Assembly (NCBI GenBank): GCA_024230695.1
Contig: JAAERC010000398.1
Span: 1 to 6,053, forward strand
Direction of reading: 5' to 3'
From: Candidatus Zixiibacteriota bacterium
GTDB taxonomy: Bacteria; Zixibacteria; MSB-5A5; GN15; PGXB01
DNA length: 6,053 nt
Under the pieces are notes generated by a model. The model searched no databases. It was not told the DNA's origin and saw only the letters and a list, made by a program, of their open reading frames with translations. The translations under genes and the position numbers were made by a program. This document shows, piece by piece, positions 1-4,096 of the stretch. Every line of letters starts with the position of its first letter. Within the stretch, counting starts at the first letter, position 1.

Positions 1-336
1 AAATTTGGTTATATATTAAATGCCTCATTTAATAGTCATGAGGTTTTGGTTGATGGTGCCGATTTTATTATCATTTTTATTGCTGGGTTGTATTATTCAC
101 ATAGTCTCGGCTTTTCTGATTTTAAAATAGATGCCGGTTACGGATTTTTGACCGCGGGTAGCAAAGGAACTGGAATCTTTATGCCAACTCTGGAACTTAG
201 CAGGAAATTAAATAATAGAATGGCCCTTGCCATCGAAATTGGCTGGCCAATATCAAACGATCGGTTCTATGATTACGATATTCAAAGGCATTATAGTTCA
301 TTCACATTTTCCCTGGGAACAATCTTTATATTTTAA
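1..336 (+). CDS. C-terminal part of a probable outer-membrane beta-barrel protein (5' truncated)
   Basis: Frame 1 is open from the first base to the TAA at 334-336, giving 111 visible residues, so the gene starts left of the window. An in-frame TTG at 46 is not a convincing start because the frame stays open upstream with similar composition and no ribosome site is evident. The residues form alternating polar/hydrophobic stretches rich in Tyr, Phe and Gly, broken by short turns: FIIIFIAGLYYS, FKIDAGYGFLT, a Leu/Ile-rich stretch through MALAIEIGWPIS, and a last strand SFTFSLGTIFIF. The protein ends in Phe. A C-terminal aromatic residue closing an amphipathic strand is the known signature of outer-membrane barrels recognised by the BAM machinery. 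At least four strands can be seen. The specific family (OmpW-like, OmpA-like or other) cannot be decided from the tail. The 98-base gap to the next gene has no clear terminator, so read-through into the lipoprotein genes is possible. Confidence 0.7.
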   Translation, partial: KFGYILNASFNSHEVLVDGADFIIIFIAGLYYSHSLGFSDFKIDAGYGFLTAGSKGTGIFMPTLELSRKLNNRMALAIEIGWPISNDRFYDYDIQRHYSSFTFSLGTIFIF

Positions 337-378
337 ATTGTTTTATATTTTTTTATAATCTTGCCCCTCAAACGTCTG

Positions 379-384
379 TATAAT
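379..384 (+). promoter_or_regulatory. candidate -10 box for the lipoprotein operon
   Basis: A perfect TATAAT lies 50 bases before the first lipoprotein start codon, in the only gap large enough for an operon promoter. No good -35 hexamer sits 16-18 bases upstream: the nearest TTG-type hexamer (TTGCCC at 361-366) is only 12 bases away. In such AT-rich DNA the box could be chance, and the sigma-factor preferences of this lineage are unknown. Confidence 0.3.
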
Positions 385-420
385 TAAGCAAGGCGAATAT
401 AGAAAAATAAAAATTATGAA

Positions 421-432
421 TAAGGCGAGGGG
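421..432 (+). promoter_or_regulatory. ribosome binding region of first lipoprotein gene
   Basis: Two Shine-Dalgarno-like cores are adjacent: TAAGG at 421-425, nine bases from the ATG at 435, and GAGGGG at 427-432, only two bases from it. The second matches the GAGGGGAT used by the two downstream genes but sits too close for normal initiation. TAAGG is therefore the likelier functional core. This supports the ATG at 435, which also gives a proper charged signal-peptide n-region (MKNLK). Confidence 0.55.
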
Positions 433-434
433 AT

Positions 435-1652
435 ATGAAAAATCTTAAAATCCTTACATTGATCTGTCTGTTGGGCGCAATATTATATTTTGCGATTTCA
501 TGCGATAATACCACCGGTCCGGATCCGCAATACGATTTCCCGGATCCAATTGATAGTGTCGCGACTGAAATTACACTATATGTCTATTCTGACATCTACG
601 ATGTTTTTATATGCGGTACTGAAAAAACATCATTAACTAATGACTTCTCACCATTGGTACGAATTCTTCTTGATTCAGTTGAAATGGCAACCGAGGGTGA
701 GATAACAATCGATATCGAGGAAGCCGATCCATATACTGATCCGCCAAAATATTTTATCTATGCCGAAGCCGACGGTTTTTATACAGAACTGTATTACTGC
801 AATAAGGGCGGAAGTATAACCGTTGATCTCGATGCTATCCCCGAGTTGGAAAATTCCATTACCGGTGTTTTATTCTATGCGCCAGCAAACAGCCGGGATG
901 AATATTATGCCGGTGATACAATAGTTTTAACCGGGCCAAACAAGTCACTAATCACCATGACCGACAGCCAGGGACGGTATGGAGTTGGAAATCTTGACCT
1001 GGGTACATATATTTTAACCGATGGTTATTCTTTAATGCCGGCATTTTATATTCAACAAATAAATAATGCCGTTACCGATTATATGAGTGCGTTATTCTAT
1101 GAGCCAACCCTGGATCGGGCGCCATATATTTATCTTTATCCGGAGACTCAAACCGATATCAGTGTTGAACTCGGACTGGTTCCGGGCGGAGAGATCGTCG
1201 AATCTGAACCGCCGTATAATAACGGCTGGAATGTGAATGTGACTCCCGATGGTACAATCGATAATAATTATGAATTTCTATATTATGAGTCACTGCAACC
1301 GGTTCCGCTTGATTATCGCTTTGGCTGGGTCTTGGATGGAACCGATCTTGAAAATGAATTAAGGAACTTATTGTCGAATATCGGATTTATAGAAAATGAA
1401 ATAGATGACTTTATCGAATTTTGGATTCATATATTAGGCGATGCAGACTTTTACGCTGTCTATCCGCAGGATGTCGAATCGTTTGTTACATTAAACATCA
1501 CTCCTCAACCTGATAATATTCTGAGAACATTGCTTTTGATTCGCCCGCTATCAAATAAAATCAATATTCCATCACCGCCGGAATCTGATGAATTTATCCG
1601 CGATGGTTTCACTGTTGCCGAGTGGGGAGTAATTTGGTTAGATGGAATATAA
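435..1652 (+). CDS. lipoprotein of unknown function, paralog 1 of 3
   Basis: The product has 405 residues. MKNLK is followed by a hydrophobic stretch and the lipobox AISC, with lipidated Cys23, so this is a predicted SPase II lipoprotein. Asp at +2 (CDN) contrasts with Ser in the two later copies. Residues 45-135 are a variable beta-rich part ending in YAEADGFYTELY and SITVDLDA. Residues 141-195 resemble a carboxypeptidase-regulatory beta-sandwich, with SITGV, TDSQGRYG and L.LGTYIL. Residues 229-405 form the C-terminal domain shared by all three copies: YIYLYPETQTDISV, PPYNNGWNVNVTP, GWVLDG, EIDDF, YAVYPQDVE, PDNILR, RDGFTVAEWG. I recall similar YLYPE/NNGW/EWGG domains in hypothetical proteins of other bacteria but know no function for them. 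This is the most diverged copy: it has FWIH where the others have YWLP, and EWGV for EWGG. Two non-lipid cysteines (C60, C122) lie in the exported part. It is probably the first gene of the three-gene operon. No catalytic motif is evident. Confidence 0.85.
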   Translation: MKNLKILTLICLLGAILYFAISCDNTTGPDPQYDFPDPIDSVATEITLYVYSDIYDVFICGTEKTSLTNDFSPLVRILLDSVEMATEGEITIDIEEADPYTDPPKYFIYAEADGFYTELYYCNKGGSITVDLDAIPELENSITGVLFYAPANSRDEYYAGDTIVLTGPNKSLITMTDSQGRYGVGNLDLGTYILTDGYSLMPAFYIQQINNAVTDYMSALFYEPTLDRAPYIYLYPETQTDISVELGLVPGGEIVESEPPYNNGWNVNVTPDGTIDNNYEFLYYESLQPVPLDYRFGWVLDGTDLENELRNLLSNIGFIENEIDDFIEFWIHILGDADFYAVYPQDVESFVTLNITPQPDNILRTLLLIRPLSNKINIPSPPESDEFIRDGFTVAEWGVIWLDGI

Positions 1653-1674
1653 AGCAAAAATAATATATCTAATT

Positions 1675-1829
1675 TAGAGGGGATTTATAAAATGAAAACG
1701 AGGAATTATTCACTATTGGTAATATTGTTGATTTTATCAATATCAATAGTATTATCATGCAGTAATTCAACCGGCCCGGAAGAAGATCACTCATTTCCAG
1801 CCGCGATTGATAGTGTCGCCACTGATATT
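1675..1829 (+). repeat. direct repeat copy A: leader plus signal-peptide region
   Basis: This block aligns base for base with 2850-3004. The first 24 bases (17 of leader and 7 of coding sequence) are identical. The first 46 codons differ at about 17 of 138 positions by hand count, many of them third-codon changes. It covers the ribosome site, signal peptide, lipobox and the SNSTGP tether. Similarity falls off sharply after codon 46. Confidence 0.8.
1677..1682 (+). promoter_or_regulatory. ribosome binding site of second lipoprotein gene
   Basis: GAGGGG lies nine bases before the ATG at 1692, in the context TAGAGGGGATTTATAAA. The context is copied exactly upstream of the third gene (2850-2866), so the leader was duplicated with the gene. 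It fixes the start codon for this copy. Confidence 0.7.
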
Positions 1830-2828
1830 ACTTTATATGTTAATACTAGCGGAGTAATCATTGCATCTGATACATTGGAAATGAATAGCGAAGATACAAT
1901 CACAATCGATTATGCTGAGGGCAACACATATTTTATATATGCTTCAGCAGATGGTTTCTACACTGAACTGTATTATTGCGCAAATGGCGAAACAATCACT
2001 GTCGATCTTGATGCTGTCCCGAATGTCCCAAACTCCGTTACCGGAGTTATATTTATAAGTCGGGGATTTCCCCATGACCAGTATTGCGCTGAACGAAATA
2101 TTGTACTAACCGTTTCTGGAGGTAGTTCAATAACTGGAACAACTGATTCATTGGGTCGATATGGATTTAGCAATCTTAGTGAGTGTGACTATATCCTGCA
2201 CTCCGCTGTTTTTGGTATTCCGAAATCATTCAATATTATAAATACAACCGGAACCGATTATAACGACCTTAGTAGTATGGCTGAAGATGTTATTTATGCT
2301 CCCAATGTTTATCTTTACCCCGAAACCACTAGCGATATTAGCGTAGATATAAGTTTTCCAAATGGCGGAAGAGTTGTCGAGTCAAAACCACCATACAATA
2401 ATGGCTGGAATGTCAATGTCACTCCTGAGGGGATTATTGATGGAGAATATGAATATCTGTTCTATGATACCAAGCAACCGATAGCTCTGAATTATCATTC
2501 AGGCTGGCTCTTGGATGGCAGCAATTTAGAAAATGAAATACGATATTTGCTGCTCAACCTCGGTTTTATCGGAAGAGAGATAGATGATTTTGTTGAATAT
2601 TGGCTGCCAAAATTCGGAACTACGCCGTACCTGGCCGTTTATCCGCAGGATGTAGAATCTCTGATAACATTAACCATAAATCCTGTACCCGATAATCTGT
2701 TAAGAATGATATTTTTCTTCAGACCATTGAATGAATCAATCGAATTAGAAGAGTTGCCGTTACCCGATGCCATCCAACGCGACGGTTTCACTGCTGTCGA
2801 ATGGGGCGGGATACTGTTAGATGAGTAG
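1692..2828 (+). CDS. lipoprotein of unknown function, paralog 2 of 3
   Basis: The product has 378 residues. MKTR and a long Leu/Ile-rich stretch lead to lipobox VLSC with Cys23, followed by SNSTGPEED, giving Ser at +2. It is the shortest copy: after IDSVATDITLYV it lacks roughly 18-20 residues that paralogs 1 and 3 carry before the (I/V)TID(I/Y) strand at about residue 70. Residues 84-109 carry ASADGFYTELYYCANG and ITVDLDAVP. Residues 115-170 are a carboxypeptidase-regulatory-like sandwich with TTDSLGRYGFSNL. Residues 203-378 are the shared C-terminal domain: VYLYPETTSDISV, PPYNNGWNVNVTP, GWLLDGSNLENE, EIDDFVEYWLP, LAVYPQDVE, PDNLLR, GFTAVEWGG. Three non-lipid cysteines (C96, C132, C165) lie in the exported part. 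Its last 74 residues differ from paralog 3 at only 11 positions by hand count. The start is fixed by GAGGGG at 1677. It follows paralog 1 by 39 bases with no terminator, so co-transcription is likely. Function is unknown; an envelope or cell-surface role is inferred only from the lipobox. Confidence 0.87.
   Translation: MKTRNYSLLVILLILSISIVLSCSNSTGPEEDHSFPAAIDSVATDITLYVNTSGVIIASDTLEMNSEDTITIDYAEGNTYFIYASADGFYTELYYCANGETITVDLDAVPNVPNSVTGVIFISRGFPHDQYCAERNIVLTVSGGSSITGTTDSLGRYGFSNLSECDYILHSAVFGIPKSFNIINTTGTDYNDLSSMAEDVIYAPNVYLYPETTSDISVDISFPNGGRVVESKPPYNNGWNVNVTPEGIIDGEYEYLFYDTKQPIALNYHSGWLLDGSNLENEIRYLLLNLGFIGREIDDFVEYWLPKFGTTPYLAVYPQDVESLITLTINPVPDNLLRMIFFFRPLNESIELEELPLPDAIQRDGFTAVEWGGILLDE
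2604..2828 (+). repeat. direct repeat copy A: 3' end of paralog 2
   Basis: This block pairs with 3833-4057 and encodes the last 74 residues plus stop. The proteins match at 63 of 74 positions, and long stretches of DNA are identical or differ only at silent sites, for example around CTGGCCGTTTATCCGCAGGA. It contrasts with the much less similar middle of the two genes. Confidence 0.7.
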
Positions 2829-2849
2829 AAATAAAAAATAGAAATTTTA

Positions 2850-3004
2850 TAGAGGGGATTTATAAAATGAAAAAGAGGAATTATTCACTTTTAGTAATTC
2901 TATTGATTTTATCAATATCAATAATTTTATCATGTAGTAATTCAACCGGCCCGGAGGATGACCATTCATTTCCCACCGCGATTGATAGTGTCGCCACCGA
3001 TATC
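2850..3004 (+). repeat. direct repeat copy B: leader plus signal-peptide region
   Basis: This is the partner of 1675-1829, with an identical leader and a nearly identical signal peptide and post-Cys tether. The conserved block ends near codon 46, where paralogs 2 and 3 begin to diverge. Confidence 0.8.
2852..2857 (+). promoter_or_regulatory. ribosome binding site of third lipoprotein gene
   Basis: GAGGGG lies nine bases before the ATG at 2867, with the same flanks as the site at 1677. It supports the chosen start and shows that the leader travelled with the duplicated gene. Confidence 0.7.
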
Positions 3005-4057
3005 ATGATTATTGTATATCCTGACGGTGGATATATATTTGGCGGAAAACCGAATTCAGAGTCCGAGTCGTTTGCACCTGTATATGGATTAGTTCTGGAT
3101 ACAATCGAATTGGCTACGGAAGGTTCAGTTACAATTGATATAGTGGATCATGATAATTATCTGTTATACGCGGAGGCTGATGGATTTTATACGGAACTCT
3201 ATAAAAGTGGCAAAGGCGAATCTGTGACTATTGATTTGGATGCGGTTCCAAATGTCCCTAATTCCATTACCGGCGTGATATTTGAACAGAGTCAATTCTT
3301 ATCTGATTGTTACTTTGATAAAAAAAATATTGTAATAACCGCCGTTGGCGGAGAGTCGATTACGGGAACCACAGATTCCTTGGGGCGTTACGGTTTCAGT
3401 GATCTCGATCAATTTGATTATATTCTTCACTTTAACCAGTATGGCGGTGCAAATTCATTTCAGATTCTTAATACGCAAGCAACTGATTATAAAGATCTGT
3501 TTTTTACCTATGATTTTATAGCTGAGGCACCAAATTTGTATCTGTACCCCGAAACCACTATTGACATAAGTGTTGATATAGATTTCCCCAACGGCGGACA
3601 AATAATTGTATCGGAACCGCCATACAATAATGGCTGGGATGTCGATGTTACACCAGAGGGCATTATTGACAGTCAGTACGACTATCTGTTTTATGAGACA
3701 CGCCAACCAATATCTTTAAATTATATGTCCGGCTGGTTATTAGATGGCAGTGATTTGGAAAATGAAACACGGTTCCTGCTGGGCAATCTTGGTTTTGTCG
3801 GAAGAGAGATTGATGATTTTGTTGATTATTGGTTGCCAAGATTCGGAACAACACCGTATCTGGCCGTTTATCCGCAGGATGTTGAAGAAATGATTACCTT
3901 AACCATAAATCCTGTTCCCGATAATCTGCTTAGAATGATATTTTTCTTCAAACCATTAGCCGAGCCAATCCAATTGGAAGAGTTACCTTTGCCCGATGTT
4001 ATCCAACGCAACGGTTTCACTGCTGTCGAATGGGGCGGGATATTAATATCTGAATAA
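2867..4057 (+). CDS. lipoprotein of unknown function, paralog 3 of 3
   Basis: The product has 396 residues. MKKR and a hydrophobic core almost identical to paralog 2 lead to lipobox ILSC with Cys23, then SNSTGPEDDH. Residues 47-88 are the variable part and, unlike paralog 2, include a linker-like stretch (KPNSESESFAPVYG) before the ATEG.VTIDI strand, as in paralog 1. Residues 101-128 carry YAEADGFYTELY and VTIDLDAVP. Residues 133-187 form the carboxypeptidase-regulatory-like sandwich with TTDSLGRYGFSDL. Residues 221-396 are the shared C-terminal domain: LYLYPETTIDISV, PPYNNGWDVDVTP, GWLLDGSDLENE, EIDDFVDYWLP, YPQDVE, PDNLLR, GFTAVEWGG. Only one non-lipid cysteine (C148) is present. It lies 38 bases after paralog 2 and is last in the presumed operon. 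No hairpin with a T-run on this strand follows it, so the operon's own terminator is not evident. Function is unknown. Confidence 0.87.
   Translation: MKKRNYSLLVILLILSISIILSCSNSTGPEDDHSFPTAIDSVATDIMIIVYPDGGYIFGGKPNSESESFAPVYGLVLDTIELATEGSVTIDIVDHDNYLLYAEADGFYTELYKSGKGESVTIDLDAVPNVPNSITGVIFEQSQFLSDCYFDKKNIVITAVGGESITGTTDSLGRYGFSDLDQFDYILHFNQYGGANSFQILNTQATDYKDLFFTYDFIAEAPNLYLYPETTIDISVDIDFPNGGQIIVSEPPYNNGWDVDVTPEGIIDSQYDYLFYETRQPISLNYMSGWLLDGSDLENETRFLLGNLGFVGREIDDFVDYWLPRFGTTPYLAVYPQDVEEMITLTINPVPDNLLRMIFFFKPLAEPIQLEELPLPDVIQRNGFTAVEWGGILISE
3833..4057 (+). repeat. direct repeat copy B: 3' end of paralog 3
   Basis: This is the partner of 2604-2828. It encodes the YPQDVE ... PDNLLRMIFFF ... 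EELPLPD ... FTAVEWGG end of the C-terminal domain, with 11 differences in 74 residues. Confidence 0.7.
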
Positions 4058-4070
4058 AAAAGTAGTAAAT

Positions 4071-4094
4071 GGAAAAAGAAGGGGATAGTATCCC
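4071..4094 (-). terminator. weak intrinsic terminator of the glycosyltransferase gene
   Basis: Read on the minus strand, GGGAT-ACT-ATCCC (4094 down to 4082) forms a 5-bp stem with a 3-base loop. It is followed by C and then TTCTTTTT (4080-4073), a few bases after the TAG stop at 4099-4097. The position and T-run fit a rho-independent terminator, but the stem is short. On the plus strand no T-run follows the hairpin, so it does not obviously serve the lipoprotein operon. Confidence 0.4.
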
Positions 4095-4096
4095 GC

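Noticed and set aside
46..336. Complete small gene starting at TTG 46
   Set aside because: The frame is open to base 1 with the same barrel-like composition and there is no ribosome site before 46. It is the tail of a longer gene.
416..448. Ten-codon leader peptide (ATG at 416) overlapping the start of copy 1
   Set aside because: It has no ribosome site, no regulatory codon run and low-information sequence; overlap with the real start is explained by chance in AT-rich DNA.
1973..2173. Antisense open frame within copy 2
   Set aside because: It lies wholly opposite a well-supported gene, has no recognisable motif and no ribosome site. The same applies to the antisense frames at 3455-3706 and 3663-3854.
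1675..4057. CRISPR-like or mobile-element repeats
   Set aside because: The repeats are coincident with paralogous coding sequences and their leaders. There are no short regular repeats with unique spacers, no terminal inverted repeats and no transposase.
4082..4094. Terminator for the lipoprotein operon on the plus strand
   Set aside because: The hairpin is followed on this strand by GCCTAATTAGC, not a T-run, so only the minus-strand reading looks like an intrinsic terminator.
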